From the NCBI RefSeq assembly GCF_004339545.1, contig NZ_SMGD01000005.1, forward strand, positions 1-58,849: a DNA stretch of 58,849 nt, in the 5' to 3' direction. Below the pieces are notes generated by a model. That model made no database searches, was not told the DNA's origin, and was given only the letters and a program-made list of their open reading frames with translations. Positions 46,486 through 54,522 of the stretch are shown here, in pieces (the stretch's first letter is position 1; each line of letters begins with the position of its first letter). The translations under genes were made by a program, and so were the position numbers. Source of the DNA: Celerinatantimonas diazotrophica (GTDB taxonomy: Bacteria > Pseudomonadota > Gammaproteobacteria > Enterobacterales > Celerinatantimonadaceae).

Positions 46486-47361
46486 ATGTATGTCTCTATG
46501 AAACAGATGTTATCCCAGGCGAATCAACACAATTACGCGATCATGGCGATTAACTGCTTCAATCTAGAAACAGTCCGGGGTGTAATTTCAGCTGCACAGG
46601 AACTCCGTGCTCCAATTATCATCGATATTGTTCAGGAGCATCTATGCCATCACTGTGACAGTAAATTAATCACACCACTGGTAATTGAATTGGCGAGTCG
46701 AGCCAATATTGATGTCGCTTTAAATTTGGATCACGGAGAAGATATTGGCTTAATTAAAAAATGCATGGTTGATGGTTTTTCGAGTGTGATGGTCGATGCA
46801 TCCAAATATTCATTGGCTGAAAATATCCGCTACACAAAAGAAATTGTAGATTTTGCCAAAATATATGGTGCCAGTGTCGAAGGCGAGTTGGGTAATATTG
46901 GCCTAGCTATGTCGGGAGATTACACCAATGAAGCCATGTTTACTAATCCTGACCAAGCGAAAAAATTTATTGATGAAACCGGGATTGATGCCTTAGCAGT
47001 CTCATATGGATCTTCTCATGGTAACTATCCGCAAGGGATGGTGCCAGAATTAGATTTCGACATTCTAGCAAAGATTAAACAAGCAACCCATTCGCCTTTA
47101 GTTTTACATGGGGGATCTGGTGTGGGTGCTGACAATATAAAACAATCAGTCGCATTAGGCATTAATAAAATTAACGTTGGGAGCGATTTTATGAAAGCTA
47201 ATGTAAATAGCATTCAAAACCAACTCCAAGAGCATCCAACTAAAAACTATTGGGAGGTTATTCGACAAGCTGAAGAGCAGAGTCAAGAAATAATTAAGCA
47301 TTATATTTCTATTTCTGGATCAGAAGGGAAATCCTCCCTATGTAACTATTTACATCATTAA
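46486..47361 (+). CDS. Class II ketose-bisphosphate aldolase (first of two)
   Basis: 291 residues from the ATG at 46486. The active-site residues of zinc-dependent aldolases are present: D82-H83 in N-L-D-H-G-E, E134 in V-E-G-E-L-G, H178 in S-S-H-G-N-Y and H208 in L-H-G-G-S-G. The size and spacing match GatY/KbaY and FbaA-like enzymes. It cleaves a ketose phosphate to dihydroxyacetone phosphate and an aldehyde. The exact substrate is not known. AGGAGGT upstream indicates strong translation. Confidence 0.88.
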   Translation: MYVSMKQMLSQANQHNYAIMAINCFNLETVRGVISAAQELRAPIIIDIVQEHLCHHCDSKLITPLVIELASRANIDVALNLDHGEDIGLIKKCMVDGFSSVMVDASKYSLAENIRYTKEIVDFAKIYGASVEGELGNIGLAMSGDYTNEAMFTNPDQAKKFIDETGIDALAVSYGSSHGNYPQGMVPELDFDILAKIKQATHSPLVLHGGSGVGADNIKQSVALGINKINVGSDFMKANVNSIQNQLQEHPTKNYWEVIRQAEEQSQEIIKHYISISGSEGKSSLCNYLHH

Positions 47362-47385
47362 AATTAAGTTATAAGGAATTTATCT

Positions 47386-48252
47386 ATGTTAGTTTCAATG
47401 AATTATTTATTATCAGTTGCCCAAAAAAATAAATTCGCTATCGGTGCTTTTAATGTAGCCGACAGTTGTTTTGTACGTGCAGTAATTGAAGAAGCAGAAG
47501 CCTGTCAGGCACCAGCAATTATTTCTATTCACCCTACGGAATTATCATTTCTAACCAATGAGTTTTTCGCATACGTAGTGAAAAGAACGTCGAATAGCCC
47601 GGTTCCTTTTGTCATCCACTTAGATCACGGGGGCTCATTTGATGATGTCATGCGGGCGATCAGTTGTGGGTTTACTTCAGTGATGATCGACGGTTCACTG
47701 CTCCCCTATGAAGATAACGTGGCTCTAACGAAAAAAGTTATTGAAGCGGCCCATCCTCTTGGGATTTCCGTTGAAGCGGAACTGGGCACCATTGGTTCAA
47801 CCGGAACCTCAGTAGAAGGTGGTGTAAGCAAAGTCATATACACTGACCCAGCCGAAGCAGAAAACTTCGTAACCCGAACCGGAGTCGATACCCTAGCTGT
47901 TGCTATTGGAACCGCTCATGGTATTTATCCAAAAGATATGGAGCCCAAACTGAAGCTGGATATTCTAGCGGATATTGTGAACCGGGTTAATATTCCTCTC
48001 GTATTACACGGTGGTTCGGCCAATCCTGATGAAGAGATCGTTAGCGCGATTGAGATCGGTATTCAGAAAGTAAATATTTCAAGTGATATGAAAGCAGCTT
48101 ATTTTGATAAATGTAGAGAAATTCTTTCAGAACATGAGTGGTGGGATCCAAATGTTATTTATCCTGATTGTATTGTTGCTGCCAAAGAAGTAATTCGAAC
48201 AAAAATGAAATTATTTAATTCGATAGACAAAGTCGATCTTTATCACCAATAA
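47386..48252 (+). CDS. Class II ketose-bisphosphate aldolase (second, tandem paralogue)
   Basis: 288 residues, related to the preceding protein along its full length but clearly divergent. Residues D80-H81 (H-L-D-H-G-G), E132 (V-E-A-E-L-G), H178 (G-T-A-H-G-I-Y) and H208 (L-H-G-G-S) are conserved, so both enzymes look active. GatZ-type partner subunits, which lack the catalytic set, are not what is seen here. The ATG follows AAGGAA. The two may have different specificity or form a hetero-oligomer. Confidence 0.88.
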   Translation: MLVSMNYLLSVAQKNKFAIGAFNVADSCFVRAVIEEAEACQAPAIISIHPTELSFLTNEFFAYVVKRTSNSPVPFVIHLDHGGSFDDVMRAISCGFTSVMIDGSLLPYEDNVALTKKVIEAAHPLGISVEAELGTIGSTGTSVEGGVSKVIYTDPAEAENFVTRTGVDTLAVAIGTAHGIYPKDMEPKLKLDILADIVNRVNIPLVLHGGSANPDEEIVSAIEIGIQKVNISSDMKAAYFDKCREILSEHEWWDPNVIYPDCIVAAKEVIRTKMKLFNSIDKVDLYHQ

Positions 48253-48292
48253 TTACTGAATTTAACGCACCTTTTAACTTTTTAAAATTAAT

Positions 48293-48364
48293 CACGGCTT
48301 AATATACCAATTCATATATTATATCATGAGTGATATTGTACAGGTGTATTACTGCCGTGTTTTA
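48293..48364 (+). terminator. Long stem-loop before the kinase gene
   Basis: CACGGC...GCCGTG with an inner AATATACC/GGTGTATT stem closes a loop of about 35 bases and is followed by TTTTATTG. It may attenuate transcription between the aldolases and the ROK kinase, about 20 bases before the kinase start. Confidence 0.55.
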
Positions 48365-48386
48365 TTGATAATTAAATGAGGATTTT

Positions 48387-49265
48387 ATGTTAGATACATT
48401 CATGTTGGGGGCAATAGAGGCCGGTGGCACAAAATTTATTGCGGCAGTTTCTGATCAGGATCTGAATGTGATTGATAAAATCAGCGTACCAACTACAGAT
48501 CCAAACCAAACATTGGGGAAAGTAGCGGACTTTTTCTCGTCATATTCGATTGCTGCCATGGGAGTCGGATGTTTTGGTCCCCTTGATCTGAATCATTCAT
48601 CTTCGACATATGGATATATTGAATCAACGCCTAAACTCGCATGGAAAGGTTTTAATATCCTCGGGGCACTACAAGCTCAATATCGCATCCCGATCGCCCT
48701 GAATACGGATGTCAATGTCGCGGCTTTTGGAGAGTTAAAACGCGGTGCTGCAGTTGGCGAACAAAGCTGTATTTATATCACTGTTGGTACTGGCATCGGC
48801 GGAGGTGTGGTTGTGGATCAGCAGATTTTCAATGGATGTCACCATCCGGAGTTGGGACATATCGCCGTCAAGCGTTTGCCATCAGATACTTTCGCCGGAA
48901 TATGTCCTTATCATGCCGATTGTTTAGAAGGTCTGGCATCCGGACCTGCTCTGGCTAAACGAGCCAATCAGGAGCCGAATCAAATTGCCAAAGATGACCC
49001 CATCTGGGAGCTTGAGGCTTATTACTTGGCACAAGCGATTGTCACATATAGCCTGATTTTATCTCCGGCAAAAATTATATTGGGCGGAGGTGTAATGCAA
49101 CAGGAACATTTATTGGCGATGGTCAAAGCTTCGGTGAGTCAACAGTTAAATCACTATATTGAGCTCCCTAACCTTGATAATTACATCGTCAGAGCACAAC
49201 TGAAAAATGAAGCTGCAATAATTGGTGGGTTTATCCTAGCCAGAGATGCACTAAGATCGGAATAA
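48387..49265 (+). CDS. ROK-family sugar kinase, fructokinase-like
   Basis: 292 residues. The ROK fold is shown by G-A-I-E-A-G-G-T-K at the start (ATP loop), G-T-G-I-G-G-G in the centre, and the zinc-binding H-x-x-x...C-P-Y-H-A-D-C motif that is typical of GmuE/ScrK-type fructokinases. It phosphorylates a free hexose, most likely fructose or a related ketose, at C6. The ATG follows GAGGAT. The spacer from the aldolase gene (134 bases) contains a hairpin, so expression may be partly independent. Confidence 0.9.
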   Translation: MLDTFMLGAIEAGGTKFIAAVSDQDLNVIDKISVPTTDPNQTLGKVADFFSSYSIAAMGVGCFGPLDLNHSSSTYGYIESTPKLAWKGFNILGALQAQYRIPIALNTDVNVAAFGELKRGAAVGEQSCIYITVGTGIGGGVVVDQQIFNGCHHPELGHIAVKRLPSDTFAGICPYHADCLEGLASGPALAKRANQEPNQIAKDDPIWELEAYYLAQAIVTYSLILSPAKIILGGGVMQQEHLLAMVKASVSQQLNHYIELPNLDNYIVRAQLKNEAAIIGGFILARDALRSE

Positions 49266-49692
49266 ACCGCATCAAAGGCGATACTCTATTTATCAGTTGG
49301 AATACAAATGAATTAAGGGTGAATATAAAGATTATGCTTTCAAGACGCTTAATGGGATTTGATCAATATTACCTTGGCGGCCTATATCTCTCACTCCCAG
49401 AAAATAGAGTTTGATTGACATAACTTCAATTCGCCACTTGTTTAGCATTTATCAGGATGACGTTAGCGATTACTTTGGATAGATTCTCAGAGCGGATGAT
49501 GTGATGGATGAGCACGTAACCAAGCAAGAGCGGCTATTCAAGCAACTCATCTCCATTTAGATCAGCACATGCTCGTCCTTCTGACTGTGCATAGGCCAGT
49601 AGCCTAGTTCCACTCTCCAAAGCGCATTGTAGGATACATGAAGAGTGAAGTTTAAATCTTCTATCGCACTTATGATCTGAAATCGGGTGTAT
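49266..49692. other. Gene-free spacer, end of PTS locus
   Basis: About 430 bases between convergent units. Short broken coding-like frames occur near 49460-49560 but nothing I can identify. No terminator is clear. Confidence 0.4.
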
Positions 49693-50169
49693 CTAATCCT
49701 CTAAAAAACATCCCATTTCTTGATATTTTAGATGGTAATGAATATGGTCTGATTCAATAAATCGGTGTGTATGAATGGCCCTATTTCGTGCTGTGACCTG
49801 CAGTAACTGGTCAAATGAATAAGGCCCTTTTAGATAGCCGTTATCTATACAATAATAGAAACTGTCAATGCGATAGGTACAAACAAAATGCCCTGCGTTA
49901 GAATCTTTCCCCCAATCTCCCCATGCAACAAACAGTATATTAGCGTGAGCCAAATTAGAACAAAGAAGGCACTCTAAAGCAAAGCTTGCAAGATCATAGC
50001 AAAAACCAAAACCGTCACAATAGGTTTCCTCTGGAGTTTTCCACCAGCATCCATAGATTTTCGACGCCTGTTTCTGCTCTTTAGTTGCATATTTCAGATT
50101 ATCTTGCATGTATTGGCTAACCGCTTCTGGCGAACTAAAACCACAGCGTATTCTGGCAAAATTATTCAA
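49693..50169 (-). CDS. Transglutaminase-like cysteine protein
   Basis: About 158 residues. The likely catalytic Cys lies in D-G-F-G-F-C-Y-D-L-A-S-F, His in A-G-H-F-V and Asp in C-I-D-N-G-Y, the Cys-His-Asp order of transglutaminase-like enzymes (numbers 57, 94, 109 from this start). Proteins of this group are often peptidases or amidases. I place the start at the TTG at 50169, which has GGAGG four to five bases upstream; a GTG at 50181 is the alternative. The function is unknown. It is a stand-alone gene in a row of same-strand single genes. Confidence 0.65.
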   Translation of the reverse strand: MNNFARIRCGFSSPEAVSQYMQDNLKYATKEQKQASKIYGCWWKTPEETYCDGFGFCYDLASFALECLLCSNLAHANILFVAWGDWGKDSNAGHFVCTYRIDSFYYCIDNGYLKGPYSFDQLLQVTARNRAIHTHRFIESDHIHYHLKYQEMGCFLED

Positions 50170-50355
50170 TATCCCTCCCACGGGCGCTACAGTCCCTCTT
50201 GTATCTCACTATTGCGCTTTCAACGACACTCAAATACTGTACCAGAATTTGTCGGTTAGTGACGAGTTAAAAAGCAGCAACACAATATGCGTCAAACTGA
50301 AAGTTGAACCGAACCTGCCAAGCGTTGGAGATTCTTATTGAGAACTTTATCATAG
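50170..50355 (-). other. Spacer with attC-like sequences
   Basis: Reading on the minus strand, the segment at 50336-50293 contains CCAACGCTTGGCA then GGTTCAACTTTCAGTTTG. The stretch at 50201-50189 reads CAAGAGGGACTGT, which I recall as part of the Vibrio cholerae repeat (VCR). Clear terminal core sites (GTTRRRY) are missing. It may be the relic of an integron cassette boundary. This rests on memory of attC sequences. Confidence 0.35.
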
Positions 50356-50934
50356 CTATTGTTCACCTTTGTATACGAGTAACTCCCCTTTACCGACAGG
50401 GACTAATGAGGTGCTCAGGTTACTTTGATGATTTAACCAATAGATAAATTCTTCAAGCTCATCCCTATGTGATGTTGCATTATCACAAACCAGCAAACCA
50501 CCAGGTTTTAGGAGATTAAACAACTGTTCAGCTAATGTTACATACTCTTTTCGATCGGCATCGAGAAAAATAAAATCCACATGTCCAGGAACATCGGCAA
50601 GAACGTCACTTGCGTTACCAACCAGCTGAGTTACTTTTGAACTGAGATTGGCTATACCAATATTTGCACTGGCTTGTGTGACTTTTTCTGGATTCACCTC
50701 GATAGTGTAAACCATACCCTGGTCTGAAAGCGCTGACGCCAGCCAAATCGTTGAGTATCCATTAGATGTGCCAACCTCTAAGATCTGACTTGCATGGATG
50801 GCCTTAACCAGAACAAAGAGAAATTGGCCAGTGTCTCTTGTGATATTGAGATATTTCTTTGACTTGTCAGATTGAGCTTGATCATTTTCGATACCGAGCA
50901 ACTCTAAATCTTCCATGAGTTTTTGCAGTTCCAT
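50356..50934 (-). CDS. SAM-dependent O-methyltransferase (class I, family 3)
   Basis: 192 residues from the ATG at 50934, with AGGAAA upstream; an upstream ATG adds eight residues. The SAM motif I is I-L-E-V-G-T-S-N-G-Y-S-T-I-W-L-A near residue 60, with V-D-F-I-F-L-D-A-D-R-K and D-N-A-T further on, as in catechol/caffeoyl-type O-methyltransferases. Substrate unknown. It is a single gene. Confidence 0.85.
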   Translation of the reverse strand: MELQKLMEDLELLGIENDQAQSDKSKKYLNITRDTGQFLFVLVKAIHASQILEVGTSNGYSTIWLASALSDQGMVYTIEVNPEKVTQASANIGIANLSSKVTQLVGNASDVLADVPGHVDFIFLDADRKEYVTLAEQLFNLLKPGGLLVCDNATSHRDELEEFIYWLNHQSNLSTSLVPVGKGELLVYKGEQ

Positions 50935-50958
50935 TGTTTTTTCCTCAATCAATATCAT

Positions 50959-51410
50959 GCTAGTTAAGCAATGAGCAATACAAACTGTGATAGTTATTCT
51001 GAGAGCTTTTTAAGGTAAGATTTATCTCAAGTATTATTGCCACGACTTAATCACTTTATACAAGCAAAAAGCCCCCAAATTAAACCTGGATCACCATTTA
51101 TATAGACTAGAAAATCTTCGTGCTTTGGTGTCGATTCATCGGTTAGTCGAGACTCAACAACACCCACTTTGTCAAATAGCACGTTGTCAGGCCCGACATA
51201 TTGAAAGGTTCATTTAAATCTAAACCGTGAATTGCAACACTCGTTAATCGATTGATTTGCCCATGTTGAACACTTGATCAAAAGACCATCTCATCACCTC
51301 GATTAGCACCTGTCATTAAAATACACCGCATTCATTTACACCCCACCACATTTAACACTGCTCTCGGTGCAAAATAAGTGAGACAGTACAAGATCAATTG
51401 ATGCACCTTA
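50959..51410. other. Gene-free spacer with a coding-like relic
   Basis: About 450 bases between same-strand genes. A plus-strand frame at 51014-51217 reads as a protein fragment (see that entry). Nothing else is recognised. Confidence 0.4.
51014..51217 (+). pseudogene. Protein fragment without start codon
   Basis: A 67-codon frame has no in-frame ATG and reads ...L-N-L-D-H-H-L-Y-R-L-E-N-L-R-A-L-V-S-I-H-R-L-V-E-T... ending in R-F-I-stop. The composition and the amphipathic pattern look protein-like rather than random, but I do not recognise a family. It may be the 3' remnant of a lost gene. Confidence 0.3.
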
Positions 51411-52313
51411 TTAGTCCATGGACCACGGCGAGTGATAAATCTCATCATAAGAACGTTCATGAATGACTTGAACCCTTACACTATCGAAAAATAACTTTTG
51501 TCCGGGGGATAGATCATTAGTATCTGCATAGACAAAATATGCATTTTTTCTGCGTTTAGGGAATTGATAAAAATATTTTGCACGCTCAATCAACAACCAT
51601 CTTAGAAATACTTCTGTTGTGTCGAGCCCAAGTCCGATAAATACTAAATCATTATTGAAAATAATATGTAGCCAGCTATGACGTCCAGGCCACTCATTGA
51701 CATTTTTACCTGCAAATAATCTTATTCCCTTACCTGGATGAATTAACCTTCTCGCTCTCTCAACCGAACCCATGTAATGAGATAGACCTAGCCGTATACT
51801 TCGGCTATATCGCTGTATGCCATTGATATGCCAAATAGCAAATTCATTGGCAGGATCGTCAACTTTATGATCAGAAAAATAACTTTCCCATGGATAAAAG
51901 TCAGTAAAAGATTTTGAATCAAAATGCGTGATTTCTTGGGTAATATTTGCAGACAGAGTTTCCTCAAAATTTGTAGTTAATATAGGAGTGCCCTTATTCT
52001 TAGCCCATGAAGAAATTGCCACATGATGCTCTTTAGCCTTCCAATGACGCATTAGTCCACAAAATTCTTTCTGTAAGTTGATCTCGTCAGAACGCTTGGT
52101 TAAATCAAGGGCATCATAAAATTCAATGAGCGATATACCATTAGGGGCCGACAGCTGTGATGCTGATTGACTGTACTTTTGCCAAAGCGCCAACAGCATT
52201 TTATCCCAAGAGTTATTACCATCATCACTCGTACTATGATATCGATTTATACCATTGCCAATCACAAGTGCTATCTTTAAGCTCTCATCATGCAATACAT
52301 CCACTAGCTTCAA
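51411..52313 (-). CDS. SIR2-like NAD-binding protein
   Basis: 300 residues. The SIR2_2-type Rossmann fold is suggested by V-I-G-N-G-I-N-R (19-23 GNGIN), T-T-N-F-E at 113-117 and H162-I-N-G, the catalytic His region. A zinc module of classical sirtuins is absent, as in phage-defence SIR2 proteins that deplete NAD. No partner (Argonaute, STING, TIR, HerA or AbiEi-like) is adjacent, and the protein ends with the SIR2 domain. A role in defence is inference. It sits in the row of single accessory genes. Confidence 0.72.
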   Translation of the reverse strand: MKLVDVLHDESLKIALVIGNGINRYHSTSDDGNNSWDKMLLALWQKYSQSASQLSAPNGISLIEFYDALDLTKRSDEINLQKEFCGLMRHWKAKEHHVAISSWAKNKGTPILTTNFEETLSANITQEITHFDSKSFTDFYPWESYFSDHKVDDPANEFAIWHINGIQRYSRSIRLGLSHYMGSVERARRLIHPGKGIRLFAGKNVNEWPGRHSWLHIIFNNDLVFIGLGLDTTEVFLRWLLIERAKYFYQFPKRRKNAYFVYADTNDLSPGQKLFFDSVRVQVIHERSYDEIYHSPWSMD

Positions 52314-52541
52314 ACTTACCCCCTTTCAGGCTAACACCAAGTAACGGCAGTTGAATCATTACGCAAACAAGAGGTTAACCCGCTGCATAATCATGCAGCG
52401 AACATTTGATGAAGTTAAGTGGCCAACAAACATGATATTTAGCTTCATGGCTCGCTAAACATAACCTAATCTAGCAAACCGCAAATACCACATGTTTGTT
52501 AGCCTATTTTCAGTACTAGTGATAGCTCTGACTAAATCTAT
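52314..52541 (-). other. Spacer bounded by inverted GGCTAAC/GTTAGCC
   Basis: GGCTAAC at 52329-52335 and GTTAGCC at 52498-52504 bound 176 bases that contain a perfect CGCTGCAT-AATC-ATGCAGCG hairpin (52381-52400). Reading on the minus strand, GGCTAACAAAC...GTGTTAGCC lies right after the VOC stop, the place of an attC site, but it is longer than usual and each core has a mismatch to the consensus. Confidence 0.35.
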
Positions 52542-52925
52542 CTAGGATTGAACAATATGGGTTGCACAGATTTTATTACCTGCTGGATCTCGCAGGTAAG
52601 CTAAATATAGCTTTCTATCACCATTAACTCTCAAACCTGGGGGATTTTCACAAGTTACGCCACCATTTGCGACACCAGCAGCATGCCATGCGTCAACTAA
52701 CTCTGGGCTACTCACTTTAAAACCAATTGTCATACCATTGCCGTGTGTTGCTGGCTCTCCATTGATAGGTTTGGTAATACCTAAAACACTTTCGGAACCC
52801 ATATACATATAACGACCATTATGGTCGAGAACACCGGCTGAATAACCCAATACTTTCATAATCGCATCATAAAACTGTCTCGATTTTTCAAGATCATTAG
52901 CACCAACCATGATATGGCTGAACAT
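52542..52925 (-). CDS. VOC-superfamily (glyoxalase-like) protein
   Basis: 127 residues with the paired beta-alpha-beta modules of vicinal-oxygen-chelate proteins: M-F-S-H-I-M-V-G-A-N-D-L-E-K-S-R-Q-F-Y-D-A, G-I-T-K-P, then L-A-Y-L-R-D-P-A-G-N-K-I-C. His 4 is a candidate metal ligand. Members include glyoxalases, dioxygenases and resistance proteins; the role is not specified. The ATG follows GAAAGC. It is a single gene. Confidence 0.82.
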   Translation of the reverse strand: MFSHIMVGANDLEKSRQFYDAIMKVLGYSAGVLDHNGRYMYMGSESVLGITKPINGEPATHGNGMTIGFKVSSPELVDAWHAAGVANGGVTCENPPGLRVNGDRKLYLAYLRDPAGNKICATHIVQS

Positions 52926-53424
52926 ACGCTTTCTCCTTTTGATATTTCTGAACTTACTACTTTTTTTATTTAAAATATGATGAATTAATAACGCGCTATC
53001 ATGCTCACGTCATTGTGGATAATGGTAAGTACATATCGGACTGCCTATACCTGCGATCTTTATCGGCAATCCATAAAACAAATTATTCCTCAATCGCTAC
53101 ACAACCATCAAGCAGCCCACTCACTGAACATCATCACGAAAATCTTCAGGCTGAACATCTCACCTGCTTCTGCGAGTCATCACTAGGTTTAAACATGCAG
53201 AGGTCAATCATTATATGTAAAACTGCCCATGGTAAAGCAAAAAAATAGTGTTTTTTGAGAATACCAATGGTTATCACACTATAACCACTATTATAATGCG
53301 AATGCTCATTTGATTCATCGCTACCACTAAGAATCAGAAACAATGCCTGCCATTCTGGGTAAGATTACAAGGATAAAATATAGCTAACGATGAGCGATTA
53401 ACACCATCATCGTCTGTTCTGTAT
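52926..53424. other. Gene-free spacer
   Basis: About 500 bases with no recognised gene, RNA or terminator. Short open frames here lack ribosome sites and protein-like composition. Confidence 0.4.
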
Positions 53425-53727
53425 TTATTTCAACGCACTCCATTTTGCTAACGCTTCACTTGCAAGCTTGGAGAACTGTTGAGTCACATCTCGACCTTTA
53501 AAGGCAGACTGGCTTTCTTTAGCAATAGGTACTGAATAATGAATATCATGACAGAGGCGATTTAGAAACGCCCTGCCTTCTAATTGGTATAGCTTCAATT
53601 CAGATTCATTGAGTTCAATCATGTATGTGTAACTTAAAAAACTGTGGCTGCAATTTGCATCCAAATAAAGCTTTTTTTCATGCTCAAATAAAAACCATCG
53701 CTGCTCTTCAGTATCAATTACTTTCAT
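53425..53727 (-). CDS. Small hypothetical protein
   Basis: A 100-residue polar protein beginning MKVIDTEEQRWFLFEHEKKL, with a helical C-terminus (S-K-L-A-S-E-A-L-A-K-W). I do not recognise a family. It has a normal ATG and a plausible coding pattern. It is one of several single genes on this strand; downstream of the LprI-like gene by 57 bases, with a GGCTTAGCGTTAG motif in the spacer that resembles an attC end. Confidence 0.55.
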   Translation of the reverse strand: MKVIDTEEQRWFLFEHEKKLYLDANCSHSFLSYTYMIELNESELKLYQLEGRAFLNRLCHDIHYSVPIAKESQSAFKGRDVTQQFSKLASEALAKWSALK

Positions 53728-53784
53728 AAGTATCTCTTATAAACATACTAACGCTAAGCCCAGCGGATAAATATCGGGAAGTGA

Positions 53785-54207
53785 TTATTGGGGCTCGGGT
53801 AAGACAGGCGGCGTACTATCCATATAAGTTAAAAAGTCTTCCCAAAGTTCATGAGTCCTTTGCTTGGTTAACCTAATACCACAGATTAGCGCCATTGCAT
53901 TTCGTATAGTTCCTTCTCGCCAGGCTGTATAAACAGAATCACAATTCGATGAACGATAAGTTTCCCAATTCTTTTGCGCAATCTTGATTGATTTAATCAA
54001 CTCTGGATCTGCCGCGTTTCTATCTAAACTCGCCTGAAGATATTGGTTCATTTCAGCTCGCGCTATCGATAAGTTATGGGACAAACACTCATTCATATCA
54101 ATAGTGGTTTTTACATCGCGACTATGGCTACAATCTTTAGCTTTATTCGCCGCCGATACTGTGAACGATAGGCTCACAAAAAATAAAATAAAAAATTTAT
54201 TCAACAT
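53785..54207 (-). CDS. LprI-like (DUF1311) secreted protein
   Basis: About 140 residues from the ATG at 54207, with GAGGAAA upstream. Upstream in-frame codons to 54297 are unlikely to be used. Residues 1-18 are a signal peptide (M-L-N-K-F-F-I-L-F-F-V-S-L-S-F...A). The mature part has the DUF1311 pattern: C...M-N-E-C, a Q-K-x-W-E-x-Y motif, C-x-S-V-Y and a later Cys, giving two expected disulphides. Relatives include lysozyme-inhibitor LprI. Periplasmic location is expected. Confidence 0.8.
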   Translation of the reverse strand: MLNKFFILFFVSLSFTVSAANKAKDCSHSRDVKTTIDMNECLSHNLSIARAEMNQYLQASLDRNAADPELIKSIKIAQKNWETYRSSNCDSVYTAWREGTIRNAMALICGIRLTKQRTHELWEDFLTYMDSTPPVLPEPQ

Positions 54208-54327
54208 TTTCCTCGAAAGCGCATGGCACGGATAAAGTAAACAGGCACACTTGCGTGACAACACGATTATAAATGTTCTTGGAGAACGACTTTGCACTGA
54301 GAGTCAGCCTCTTCACCCCAAAATTAT

Positions 54328-54522
54328 TTAATAATACAAGATATTCGCTGCAGCAGTGTATTTCCCCAGGCTGATATAATAACCGTTCATCAAAATGGGG
54401 GAAACAGTTCCACTTTTACTTAAAACAAACTCAACCTCATCATAATCATAATGATTTGCATCTACTTTTTCGTACTCTTCTAAATAATCAAAGATATCTG
54501 CAACTAACTCTATGACTACGAA
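54328..54522 (-). pseudogene. Start-less protein fragment after the acetyltransferase
   Basis: A minus-strand frame of about 64 codons overlaps the end of ypeA and has no in-frame ATG. It reads ...D-I-F-D-Y-L-E-E-Y-E-K-V-D... and later G-T-V-S-P-I-L-M-N-G-Y-Y-I, and looks like genuine protein. I cannot name the family. It may be the remnant of a gene cut at its 5' end. Confidence 0.35.

Noticed and set aside
48293-48364. Riboswitch before the ROK kinase
   Set aside because: One long stem followed by T residues is better read as an attenuator/terminator.
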